Shown one piece after another: positions 10,701 through 18,709 of a DNA stretch of 64,000 nt. The stretch comes from Ovis canadensis (lineage: Eukaryota; Chordata; Mammalia; Artiodactyla; Bovidae): contig NC_091250.1 of the NCBI RefSeq assembly GCF_042477335.2, positions 132,281,384 through 132,345,383 on the forward strand, read 5' to 3'. The translations under genes and the position numbers were made by a program. The number at the start of each line of letters is the position of its first letter. Within the stretch, counting starts at the first letter, position 1. The notes below the pieces were generated by a model that saw only the letters and a program-made list of their open reading frames with translations, did not search any database and was not told the DNA's origin.

Positions 10701-13700
10701 CGGCTTCCTTCTGGAATACATCGGAGACCTGGCTGCAAGCAATCCCCCAGACCTCGGCGTCATTGACAGGCTGGTCGTGTGAGTGGAAACGGGGTTATCT
10801 GGAACCGGGGGCCGAGTTGAACAAATTCTGTGCCATTTAGTGAAGCCTTACAGTGGCTTCGGCGTCGCAGATGCCGCCTTGGCCGCGCATCCGTGGCGAG
10901 CTCCGCCCCTTGGTCCTGTCTGCGTGCTCCCCCACCGCCCTGGGGAGGGGGCTTTTTAAAGGGCGAACAAATGGACCCGTGACGGTTGCGCCCCTTCAGG
11001 TTTGTTCGGAGTATTTGATGGCTCATCTGTTTGTTCGCTGTCTGCTCCTGCCTCCGCGGGGGCTCCGGGCTGGGGCTACACCCTGTGCAAAAGGGCCCCT
11101 GCCGGCAGAGCCGCTGGCTCCGGGGCCCTGTTGGCTGGAGGAAGATGCAGTGGGCAGGGTGCTGAGTCGGGAGGCGGGGGCTGGTGAGAGCAGACACCCC
11201 AGACACCCGGCCTGGGCTGCACACCCTCCCCCGTGCCAGCCTCTGCCCCCAGGAGAGCTGGTGAGGCGTCCGCGGGTTCAGGACGCATGGGACATGTTCC
11301 CAGGGCTGTAACTCGTACAGACAGGGCTCCCTCTGCCTCTTCTGCTGGAAGGTTACAACCAGGATTCTAGGAAAAGGCGAAAATGAGTCCAGATTATCGC
11401 AGACACAATTGGAAAAGTTCCTGGACCACCAGGACGGCCTGCCAGGTGCAAGAGTCAGGGCTTCCGGCTCCAGCTCAGTAGGCAGCTGACACCACAGCAG
11501 AATGGTGAACGTGGGGTTTCTCATTTTTGTTCCCTGCAGACATCCTCCCTGACCTGTCTTTCTGATTAACAGGCCATTGTATAACCTTTGCCAGATGTTT
11601 CCTGAGTCTGCAAGTGATGCCATGAAATTTGTCCTCCGAGACGCCATGCATGAGATGGAAGGGACCGTTGAGACCACAGGCCGGGCAGCCTTCCCAGGCC
11701 TGGACGTGGTGAGCGGGGGCTTGCGGACATCGGCCGTCCCGCGTGGCGTCCTGGCATGGAGGGGTGGGGGCTTCGAGGGGGTGTCTGCCCAGAGCCTCTA
11801 GGGCCATCCGGGGATCGCACAGGACCAGACCTGGGAAGAGTGCTGACCGTTAACAGCGAGCTGCCGTGTGCTCGGCGACAGGGTTCCTGCTTTGCTTTCT
11901 CTGTGAACATCCGTTCACACCTGAGGATGAACCCGTGGGCAGGTTGCTCCTGCCGGTGACCTTTGACCGCTCTGAGGTTTCTGATGTTTCACACGCTCCA
12001 AGGCTGTGATCCTGTCTGCTCACTGGAGGGATCCTGCTCAGTTATCTCATTGTTTGCTGTCTGTGTTGAAAATGAGCTAACGGCGACTGGCAGGAACCTG
12101 CGAGTCCAGGCTTTGTGTTGGTGGTTAACAGGCTCCTCAAGCAGGGGCCTGAGCCGGTGTCCGTGGCTTCCTGCAGGGGGCCGGGCCTCCCTGCTGCAGG
12201 CGGGAGCCGTGGCGGCAGGGCTCCGTGGCCCGTAGGCTGGTGTGAGGGTTCAGTTGATGTCACTGAACCAAACTGGGCCCACGCTTGCCCTGCACTCACA
12301 GAGCCAGGAACGGACACGGGCGCCGGGGAGGACGGCACAGCCTTCACCACAGGAGCCGGACAGGGCGGGCCGCTCGCGCGCAAAAGACCCAGACTCCCGA
12401 TGGGCTTCCGGGGAGGGGTTTAAAGGCAGCTTTGAGGTGAGGGTCACGGCTGTGTGACCAGCTCGTGGCCTTTCTGCCGACTGGTTGGTGGTGAGGTGAC
12501 AGGATGCTGTGTAGGGCCTGGGGTGCCGGCCTCTGCTTCCCGCCTGCCTGGGGTTAGTGTCCTGGCAGCATGGGTCACTGTCCCCAGTGGGAGGGGGTCT
12601 GCTTCTGATCAGCGTGGAGGTGCACAACAGGCTGTCCTGTGCGTCCCTCCTCTGATCTGGGTGGTGGCCTTCCTCTCCAGCTCATTTACTTGAAGATCGC
12701 TGGGATGTTGTTCCCGACCTCTGACTTCTGGCACCCGGTCGTCACGCCTGCACTGCTGTGCTTGAGCCAGCTGCTCACCAAGGTACGTCAGGCCGTCCCC
12801 GTCGGCGCCCGCCCCCCTTGGACTGTGCAAGGGCCGTGACTGAACAAAACTCACCTGCCAGGGCCTGTGAGCACAGCAGGCCGGCAGTACCACTGCCAGG
12901 GCCCCTCCAGACAGGGTGACAGGGCGTGCCCCTGGAGGACAGTGGCACGGCATCCCGTCAGGCCCCTGTTGGCCTTAAGAGTCCAAACTGTGCCTTCTCC
13001 TCAGTGGGCGTGTGGTCGGTGCCCGCTTACTGTGGGAGTTATAACTGGTTCCCCATGAGTGGTGGGCCTCGTGGTCACAGAGCCCCGTCTCCGGGGCCTC
13101 TTGTCCGCCTCTGCTCCGCTACGGAGTCCACAGCCCCGGGGAAGCTGGATGCCAGCCAGCAGGTGTTCCAGAACGTTCCTGACCAGCCCTGCGCCCGTCC
13201 CCAGTGCCCTGTGCAGTCACTGCAGGATGCGGTCAAGGGGCTCTTTGTGTGCTGTGTGTTCCTGGACTACGTGGCTCTGTCCCAGAGGTTCATTCCTGAG
13301 CTCATCAATTTCCTCGCTGGGATTCTTCACATGGCAACTCCAAACAAGCAGAGCCAAGGTGAGTTGGTTCCAGGGAGCTTTTTCAAGTATATTGTGCTTC
13401 AGAAATTTAAAGGCTTCGGAAGTAATTCATAGTCAAAAAAGTAGAAAGCTCAGAGCGTGGGAAAGTTAGAAGACGAAAGCGCTGTCGTCCAGGGCAGCCT
13501 TTCCGCTCGTGTGGACGTGTGCACACACCCTCAGTGTGAAGTGAGGGTCACACCGGGTGTGCTGTGCACAGTAGCCTCTCTCCACGTGGCACAAGTGAGC
13601 CGAGTGCAGTAAAGGACCCCCAGGTGGCAGCCTCGGCACCAGAAACGCGGGAGCACGGAGTTCTGGGGGGCTCATGAGTGGAAGCTATTGGGGATGGAGT

Positions 13701-15918
13701 GATGGCTACGGCTCATCGTTTCTCTTCACTTGTCTCCACGTGGTCAGACTCCATCCTGCCCCCGCCCGGCCAGCTCTCCTAAGGGGCCCCTCACCCTCCT
13801 CTGCTTTTCCTTGGTCTGTTGCTTCTTTCCGATGCTCAGTCCCGTGTGCCCACGAGGGCAGGGACTACCGCACTTGGACTTGGCCCAGGTGCCCCTGCCA
13901 GAGCTGTCCGTCGTCTCTGGTGGTAAACACAGGGCATGCTTGTCCAGGGAACTCCCGAAGGCTTCGCCCTCCGGAGCCTGCCTGCAGCCCATGACCTCAG
14001 CCCGTCTCTCCCTGTCCCACCCGGAACCCAGGTTACACTCTGGTGCACCCTTTCAGAGCACTTGGGAAGAACTCGGAGTTGCTCTTGGTTTCTGATGAGG
14101 AAGACATGGCCACGTGGCAGAAGAGAAGCCTCCCCCTCCAGTGGGCAGGCGGCCTGGAAGCCCAGACTGAGACGGAGGCCAACCATGCCAGGTACATGCG
14201 GGCCCGGGGCTGTGGGCTGTGGCACCAGCCTGGACTTTAAAAGAGCCCAGGCCCGGAGCCGGACAGCACCCAGCACCGTGAAGGTGCCCCACGTCACCAC
14301 TGCTCACTGGGTTTACCTGTAGGAAATCCGCAGGGTTCCGCAGAAAGCTATTAGACCCAACAGATGAGTTCAGCAAAGTGAGGTTTATTTACGATGAGGG
14401 CTTCGGCCATCATAGTGAGCGAGTCAGTTTTCCTGGGTCTCTCCCATGTATGTGGGTTGCTCAACTTGATTTTCTTCTGTTTAAACAAAAACCAAGGTGG
14501 AGCCACTCTCGTCAGTTGTCACTGCGTGTCCCGAAGCCTTCTTCCTGCTCGGGGACACAGGATGTCATCTTCAGCTCCCGCCGTCCCCCGCAGCCGCTGC
14601 TCAGGGCACATGTCTGACCTGGAGGCCCTTAGCCTGCATAGGGGAGGCCTCCACCTTCGGGGAGCTGCTGGGCTCTGGGTTACTGGGGCCACTCTCTTCC
14701 TGCAGGCTGTCCTGCCTGGCCGTGTGTCTGGCTCTGGTGAGGCGCTGTGTGCTTGCCTACGGCCCCCTGCCCTCCTTCCACGACATCACCCGGCCCCTCC
14801 GAGCCCTCCTGATGGCCACCCGCTGCTGCCCGCCTGCGCTCCAGGTGAGGCTGGGTCTGGGTGTGGGTGGCCGGGCTGGTGTTTCCACTCAGAGGCTCCA
14901 GGGGCCGCCCCTCGCCGCATGCACCCGACAGCCAGAGCCCCCGACAGCGGGTTCTGCGCCTGCCCCCGTGCGGCAAAGCAGCTGGGAGGGGCGCCCTCCT
15001 GGCCCAGGAGCGCCCCGCGTGTGGGTGGTCAGTCCCCATCGAGTGCCCCCCACGGGCCACCCTGCTCTGTCAGGCTCCTCGGGGGAAGGCTCAGTTCTGT
15101 CACTCGATGGGTCTCAGTGGGCCTGGGGTCCCGCCAGGCCGCGCGCTGAGGCTGCCGTGGCTCCGAGGGGCTTGGGGAAGGGGCAGTGGGAGGGTGGAGC
15201 GCTGGCCCGCGGAGGCCCACCTGTGTGAGCTTCTCGGCGTTGCAGGAGCTGAGCCGGAGCATTCTGACGGAGATGGAAAACCAGCCAAGGCACTATCGGC
15301 CGCTGGTCTGTGAGAAGAGCAAGCCGGTGCCGCTGAAACTGTTCACCCCCCGGCTTGTCAAAGTGTGAGTCCCGAGGGCCCAGCACCTCAGCCCGGGGAG
15401 TCCGGGGGGTTCGGGGGGCCAGGGCCGCTGCCGGGGCGGCCTCCTGCATCGGGCTCTGCACCCTCAGCCTGGAGTTCGGCAGGAAGCAGGGCAGCACCAA
15501 GGAGGAGCAGGAGCGGCGGAGGCTGATCCACAAGCACAAGCGGGAGTTCAAAGGCGCCGTCAGGGAGATCCGCAAGGACAGCCAGTTCCTGGCCCGCACG
15601 CGGCTCTCGGAGATCAGGGAGCGGTAAGCAGGGCGGGCGCTCCTGCAACCCTGATGCAAGTGCCCCATGGCCGGGCCGGGGCGGAGGGCAGCCTGGGGGT
15701 TTGTCTCACTCACTTGTCCTCCACGTGTCCTGGACTGAGTCACCGGCCCCACGTGGATCTCACTTGCTGGTTCAGATTCCCCAAAAAGTAATCAAAAGAT
15801 GGGTTTGTTTTTTTTAAGGGATGCGGAAAGAAAACGAAAAGTGAAGCAACTTTTTGACAGCCTGGCCACACAGGAAGGTGAATGGAAGGCTCTGAAGAGG
15901 AAGAAGTTCAAAAAATAA
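1552..15918 (+). CDS. NOP14: NOP14 nucleolar protein, complete 18-exon coding region
   Basis: NOP14 is a component of the U3 snoRNP/small-subunit processome, needed in the nucleolus for 18S rRNA maturation and 40S assembly. Coding exons: 1552-1743, 4095-4229, 4681-4822, 6442-6584, 7047-7181, 7823-7945, 8877-9008, 9312-9633, 10085-10215, 10693-10778, 11573-11708, 12681-12782, 13205-13358, 14032-14191, 14706-14844, 15246-15364, 15468-15623, 15819-15918. They sum to 2607 nt with frame kept at every junction: 868 residues against 857 in human. The start has a strong Kozak context (GCCATGG). Visible parts are a basic N-terminus, the conserved NPFEVKVNRQKF block, a charged coiled region, an acidic Ser/Asp/Glu tract (exon 8), a helical C-terminal half, and a basic tail ending KRKKFKK. 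Exon 8 accounts for the extra length over human. All introns are GT-AG. Confidence 0.97.
2271..2478 (+). mobile_element. Bov-tA SINE
   Basis: It has the tRNA-derived head 'gggttccctggtgggctccg' with a box-B-like 'gggtgcgatccctgggttgg', followed by the Bov-A body (gaaatggcaacccactcc, tacagtccatggggtcgcaa, gagtcagcacaactgagca). It lies in NOP14 intron 1, sense orientation. Confidence 0.93.
3261..3462 (+). mobile_element. Bov-tA SINE, diverged
   Basis: The tRNA-like head (gcttgggggctcagcagcaa...gcgggtttgatcgaggctct) is followed by a Bov-A body (ggaagtggcagcccactcca, ctccatggggtctcagagag). It is more diverged than the copy at 2271. Confidence 0.88.
3476..3552 (-). mobile_element. BovB/Bov-A 3'-end fragment
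   Basis: 'ttcagttcagttgctcagtc' followed by 'atgtccgactctttgcgacc' is the reverse complement of the tail shared by BovB LINEs and Bov-A SINEs. Only about 75 bp are present. Confidence 0.8.
4095..4229 (+). CDS. NOP14: NOP14 coding exon 2
   Basis: Residues 65-109: RTQTLLKEYKERDKSSVFRD through PEEKMMKRFALEQQ. Flanks are TTTTCAG|CGC and CAG|GTAGGG, phase 0 on both sides. Confidence 0.95.
4681..4822 (+). CDS. NOP14: NOP14 coding exon 3
   Basis: From residue 110. Contains NLNEDEELTHYGQSLADIEK and HDIVDSDSDAEDRGTLS, conserved with human. The donor is CAG|GTGAGG; the exon ends after one base of a codon. Confidence 0.95.
4823..6441 (+). other. NOP14: NOP14 intron 3
   Basis: A 1.6-kb intron with no repeat or exon that I recognise. 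The middle (5880-6180) is A+T-rich and the ends are G+C-rich. Confidence 0.75.
6442..6584 (+). CDS. NOP14: NOP14 coding exon 4
   Basis: Begins AELTATHFGGGGG and ends ELIEELIARSKQEK. The acceptor is TGTGCAG|CC and the donor AAG|GTGAGC. Confidence 0.95.
7047..7181 (+). CDS. NOP14: NOP14 coding exon 5
   Basis: Residues 205-249: RERQVQREDALELTEKLDQD through GGKEKPK. A charged, probably coiled segment. The acceptor is CACCAG|AGG and the donor AAG|GTGGGG. Confidence 0.94.
7823..7945 (+). CDS. NOP14: NOP14 coding exon 6
   Basis: Residues 250-290: PDAYDMMVRELGFAMKAQPS through EEQERLHRLE. The acceptor is CCCTAG|CCT and the donor GAG|GTACTG. Confidence 0.94.
8048..8259 (-). mobile_element. Bov-tA SINE
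   Basis: A reverse-oriented copy. It begins in the Bov-A part ('gtccgactcttgtgacccca', 'ctccaggcaagaatactggg') and ends in the tRNA-like head ('gatggaacccaggtctcctg', 'atgagggaagccc'). It lies in NOP14 intron 6. Confidence 0.92.
8877..9008 (+). CDS. NOP14: NOP14 coding exon 7
   Basis: Residues 291-334: AERLRRMLGREED, then PKHLSADDLNDGFVLDTDDR, then RLLSYK. The acceptor is GCTCAG|GCT and the donor AAA|GTGAGG. Confidence 0.95.
9312..9633 (+). CDS. NOP14: NOP14 coding exon 8 (acidic tract)
   Basis: From residue 335. It starts DGKMNVEEEPSEDASGG, continues through long Ser/Asp/Glu runs (GEDEEEEGEG, two LESD repeats near residues 388 and 405), and ends QLPYTFT. It is 107 codons, about 14 longer than the human exon. 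Such tracts are typical of nucleolar proteins. Confidence 0.94.
10085..10215 (+). CDS. NOP14: NOP14 coding exon 9
   Basis: Ends residue 485. Contains PESCEELKSLLSGKSTEDQL and LVVERIQKCNHPSLA, conserved with human. The acceptor is GATAG|TT and the donor GAA|GTACGT. Confidence 0.95.
10693..10778 (+). CDS. NOP14: NOP14 coding exon 10
   Basis: From residue 486: KLFGFLLEYIGDLAAS through GVIDRLVV. The donor is GT|GTGAGT; the last Val codon is split. Confidence 0.94.
11573..11708 (+). CDS. NOP14: NOP14 coding exon 11
   Basis: Ends residue 559. Reads PLYNLCQMFPESASDAMKFV through GRAAFPGLDV. The acceptor is TTAACAG|GCC and the donor GTG|GTGAGC. Confidence 0.95.
12681..12782 (+). CDS. NOP14: NOP14 coding exon 12
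   Basis: Residues 560-593: LIYLKIAGMLFPTSDFWHPV through LCLSQLLTK. The donor is AAG|GTACGT. Confidence 0.95.
13205..13358 (+). CDS. NOP14: NOP14 coding exon 13
   Basis: From residue 594: CPVQSLQDAVKGLFVCCVFL, then YVALSQRFIPELINFL. The acceptor is CCCCAG|TGC and the donor AAG|GTGAGT. Confidence 0.95.
14032..14191 (+). CDS. NOP14: NOP14 coding exon 14
   Basis: Reads GYTLVHPFRALGKNSELLLV through TETEANHAR. The first Gly and last Arg codons are split across introns. The donor is CAG|GTACAT. Confidence 0.93.
14706..14844 (+). CDS. NOP14: NOP14 coding exon 15
   Basis: Ends residue 744. Reads LSCLAVCLALVRRCVLAYGP through ATRCCPPALQ. The acceptor is CTGCAG|GC and the donor CAG|GTGAGG. Confidence 0.94.
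15246..15364 (+). CDS. NOP14: NOP14 coding exon 16
   Basis: From residue 745: ELSRSILTEMENQPRHY, then EKSKPVPLKLFTPRLVKV, nearly identical to human. The donor is GT|GTGAGT. Confidence 0.95.
15468..15623 (+). CDS. NOP14: NOP14 coding exon 17
   Basis: Reads LEFGRKQGSTKEEQERRRLI, then HKHKREFKGAVREIRKDSQF. A highly basic, strongly conserved segment. The acceptor is CCTCAG|C and the donor CG|GTAAGC. Confidence 0.95.
15819..15918 (+). CDS. NOP14: NOP14 coding exon 18 and stop
   Basis: Reads DAERKRKVKQLFDSLATQEG, then EWKALKRKKFKK and TAA at 15916-15918. The acceptor is TTTTTAAG|GG. Confidence 0.96.
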
Positions 15919-15919
15919 A
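15914..15919 (+). terminator. NOP14: NOP14 candidate poly(A) signal overlapping the stop codon
   Basis: AATAAA at 15914-15919 contains the stop codon TAA (15916-15918). I see no other AATAAA on the plus strand nearby, so if this signal is used the 3' UTR is only about 10-30 nt. A later variant signal cannot be excluded. Confidence 0.5.
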
Positions 15920-17499
15920 TTATATTTTATAAAAAGACAAGGAGATACTGTATACTGAACACCAAGGGGCTGCTGGCTCTAATGCCAGAGTCTTCTCCTG
16001 TACTTGGTTCCTGTTAAAAAGCCTCTCCTGACGAATTGCACTTTTGGAGCTGGGTCCAGGCCTCCACGGGAGCAGCGTGCCGATAAACTGTGCATGACGC
16101 CTGGGCATGGTTTCCAGACAGTCCTGAGTTCCATCACAAGGCTTGGGGCCGGCGGGGTCCTGCCCAGCGTCTCTGGTCAATCAGGCACACGTGCCTCCAT
16201 GTGTAATTTGCAGTGGTATTTATAATGTTACATGATTTTCAGTTATCAATGAAACAAGTTTGCACATAGTTTAGAAGTCGGAAAAAAAGTCACCTGTTTC
16301 CCTGGCACCCAGCAGCTGTGATTGGTGTCACCCTAATCCAGCCTTGGGTGGCTGACTGTTGGGGAAGGCGGAAGGGGTTGGGTTGCGTGGACCCAGGCGG
16401 CTCTGTAAGGACACAGGAGCTGCCTGCCCACACTTGTGGCCCTGGGGCTGCAGCCTTGCACGGAACACTGGCTCCCCATGTGGCCCCAGGGCATGTGGTG
16501 GAGGCCTTGGAGCTATAGATGGCCCTAGAATTCACATCAGGGAGCCCGTCCCTGGGGTCGCGAGCCACAGAAGTGACCAGGGGAGGTCTGAGGATCGATC
16601 AGCCAGACTGGGCACATGCAAGATGAGAAAGAGGGTGACCAATTCAGACCTCCCCAGCGGAGCGGAGGCTGGTGGGAGTCAAGAGTGATTTGGGCAGCAG
16701 TAGGCAGTGTTGGGGCCAGAGCACCCCCTGAGAGCAGGCGGAGGGGAGTGGGGATGGCCTCCGCGGATAAGCGTTCATCCTCTCCGCTGTCCCCCTAGGA
16801 TTGTTCCCGTAGGTGTCCGCCAGGTGGGTGGCTCCACAGATCTCAGGCCCTGGTGGGTGTCCGAGCCACAAATAGGGTGGGCTTCTCCTTGCTGGGTAGC
16901 CCGGCCTGCTGTGCAGCCTCAAGGTTCCACCTCATGTAAACTTGTAGGGCAGCCGCTGCTATTTCACCCGGCGCTGGGCGCCGAGGTATTGCTGCCAAGT
17001 TCTGTTGGAAGGGGAATCGGCCCCAGCTCCGGGCCCCATGTCACCGTGCATCGCCACCTTGGCCCGGCCCAGGCTCCTGCACCCCGTTGCAGGCCTTGTC
17101 CTGGAAAAGGTTAGTACTAGGCAGCATGTCCGTCTCAGCCCTGGCTCCTCCAGGACGAGGGGGCCTATAGAGGGTCTGGGAAGAAGGTGGTGGTGATGGC
17201 AGCTGTCACCGTCTGGCCAGGCGCCAGACAGGGCTGCTCTGAGAGCCCCCAGCCATCTCAGCTCCGCCGTCACGCCTGAGCCGTGCCTGCTCTTCGGGGA
17301 GAGCGGACTGGTACTCAAGGGAAACAGCTGTACGACGGGAAAAGGGACCGCCGTGAAGCTTATTTGAAGTTCGTGTCGTCTACAGAGGAGTGCATTAGTG
17401 TCGAGCAGTCAGGAGGGGGTGGCCTGTCCTGGTCGGCTCGACCACAGACGCCTGCATTTCAAGAGTCGGACGGGAAGCGGGAGGTGCAGGCAGGCCCTC
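15919..17499. other. NOP14 3' flank / intergenic
   Basis: This 1.6-kb stretch, moderately G+C-rich, has no exon or repeat that I recognise. By human synteny the antisense transcript NOP14-AS1 would cross it on the minus strand, but nothing in the sequence proves that. Short open frames here have no recognisable product. Confidence 0.6.
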
Positions 17500-17894
17500 C
17501 GGCTGCTAGGGGAGCCCAAGCCAGGCCCCCAGGCGCCATGCGGGCAGCTGCCCCTCCCCGGTGACCCCGGGCAGGCGGGACGCCGGACAGTCCCGCCTCC
17601 ACGCCCCACCGTCCCCGCTGCGGCCCGAGTGCGGGCGAGCCCGCGTCCCCGCGCCGACTCCGCGGCTGTATTTCGGACGCAGGCCTCTGGCCGGGGCGGA
17701 CGGCGCGAGGAGCGTCCGGCCAGGATGGACCCCGCCCTCCGGACGGGGCACCCAAAGCCTAGGGTCCTCAGCGGGCGGGTCGTCCCTCGGGCGCAGAATC
17801 TGGGGGCAAATGGGGCTGCACCTGTCAGGCGCCCCCGATCGGACCCGTTCCTGCCAGGAAGCCGGCCCGGAACCGAGCTGGTGAGGCCCGGCCC

Positions 17895-18000
17895 AGTGCC
17901 CGGAAGAGGGGTCGCGGCGGCCCGCCCACTTCCGGATTATGAAACCACGCCCACTTCCGAGCGGGGACCCACGCTGGCTTCCGGGTGGGCGGGGCGGGGT
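17895..18000. promoter_or_regulatory. ETS/Sp1 motif cluster
   Basis: Four ETS-type cores fall within about 90 bp: CCGGAAG near 17900, ACTTCCGG at 17928-17935, ACTTCCGA at 17953-17960 and CTTCCGGG at 17978-17985. They are followed by a GGGGCGGGG Sp1 box ending at 18000. GABP-type ETS clusters are common in bidirectional housekeeping promoters. This is the likely core promoter of MFSD10. Confidence 0.55.
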
Positions 18001-18041
18001 CTGCGCACCCGCCCCTGCCGGCGGTCCTCTGCGCGTGCGTC

Positions 18042-18081
18042 TGTCCGTCCGTCCGTCTGTCCATCCGTCAGTCCATCCATC
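18042..18081. repeat. GTCC/ATCC tetranucleotide microsatellite
   Basis: An imperfect run of GTCC/GTCT/ATCC units (ctgtccgtccgtccgtctgt, then ccatccgtcagtccatccat) in the MFSD10 promoter island. Confidence 0.85.
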
Positions 18082-18535
18082 CCCTGGTCTGTACTGCGCG
18101 CGGCAGGGGCGGGGCCGGGCGGGGCTGGCGGGGGTCTTTCTCCGGCTCGCCAAGCTGCCCCTTGCTCCCGCCTGGGCCTGGGTTTCCCCGACCGCTCCGC
18201 CCGGGACCGTGGGTGCGGGGGCCGGGAGGTGCCGGGGCCACGATGCCCCGCCCGGCCCCCGCCTGGTCGGCCTCCCAGGCTGGCCGTTTCTTTGCGTAAC
18301 TCCCCCACAGCTTGCGTTTCCTGCTGCCCAGGGTCGGGGGCAGGGCGCACAGAGCGACAGCCGGTAACGGGGCAGACAGATCCTTCAGGGGTGCTCTGGC
18401 AGTGAGGGTTGGGGACACTTCGCGGGCGAAGGTGGGTGGGCGTCGGGGCCGGGTAACGGGACGTGCCTTCGTGCACCGTGCTCTTGTGCAGACCCGTGAC
18501 ACGCTCGGCCGGGCCTGCTCGGAGCCGCTCCCATC

Positions 18536-18709
18536 ATGGGCTGTGGAGCCGGCGGGAGCTGCACGCCGCGCCCGCCCATCCGCCAGCAGCCGGCACCAGA
18601 AACCCGCGTGGTCGCTGTGGTCTTCCTCGGCCTCCTGCTGGACCTCCTGGCCTTCACCCTGCTGCTGCCCCTGCTGCCTGGGCTGCTGGAGAGCCACGGC
18701 CGTGCCCAC
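18536..18709 (+). CDS. MFSD10: MFSD10 coding exon 1
   Basis: Residues 1-58: a cytosolic start MGCGAGGSCTPRPPIRQQ, then TM1 and LLPLLPGLLESHGRAH. The donor is CAC|GTGAGC. Confidence 0.95.

Larger units (their letters stand above)
17500..18535. promoter_or_regulatory. MFSD10: MFSD10 CpG-island promoter and 5' UTR
   Basis: A CpG-dense island immediately upstream of the MFSD10 start codon, with no convincing TATA box. It contains clustered ETS sites and an Sp1 box (17895-18000) and a GTCC-rich microsatellite (18042-18081). A good acceptor, CTCTTGTGCAG|AC at 18491, suggests the start-codon exon begins at 18492 and that a non-coding first exon lies within the island. Human MFSD10 shares this promoter with the divergent lncRNA NOP14-AS1. 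The 335-codon open frame running through here is best explained by GC content. Confidence 0.75.

Noticed and set aside
10760-11677. 305-codon minus-strand open frame
   Set aside because: It starts in antisense of NOP14 exon 11 and crosses intron 10. No recognisable domain, and its composition is ordinary for GC-rich shadow frames.
17398-18405. 335-codon plus-strand open frame before MFSD10
   Set aside because: A Pro/Arg/Ser-rich frame in a CpG island with open frames in other phases. No family resemblance.
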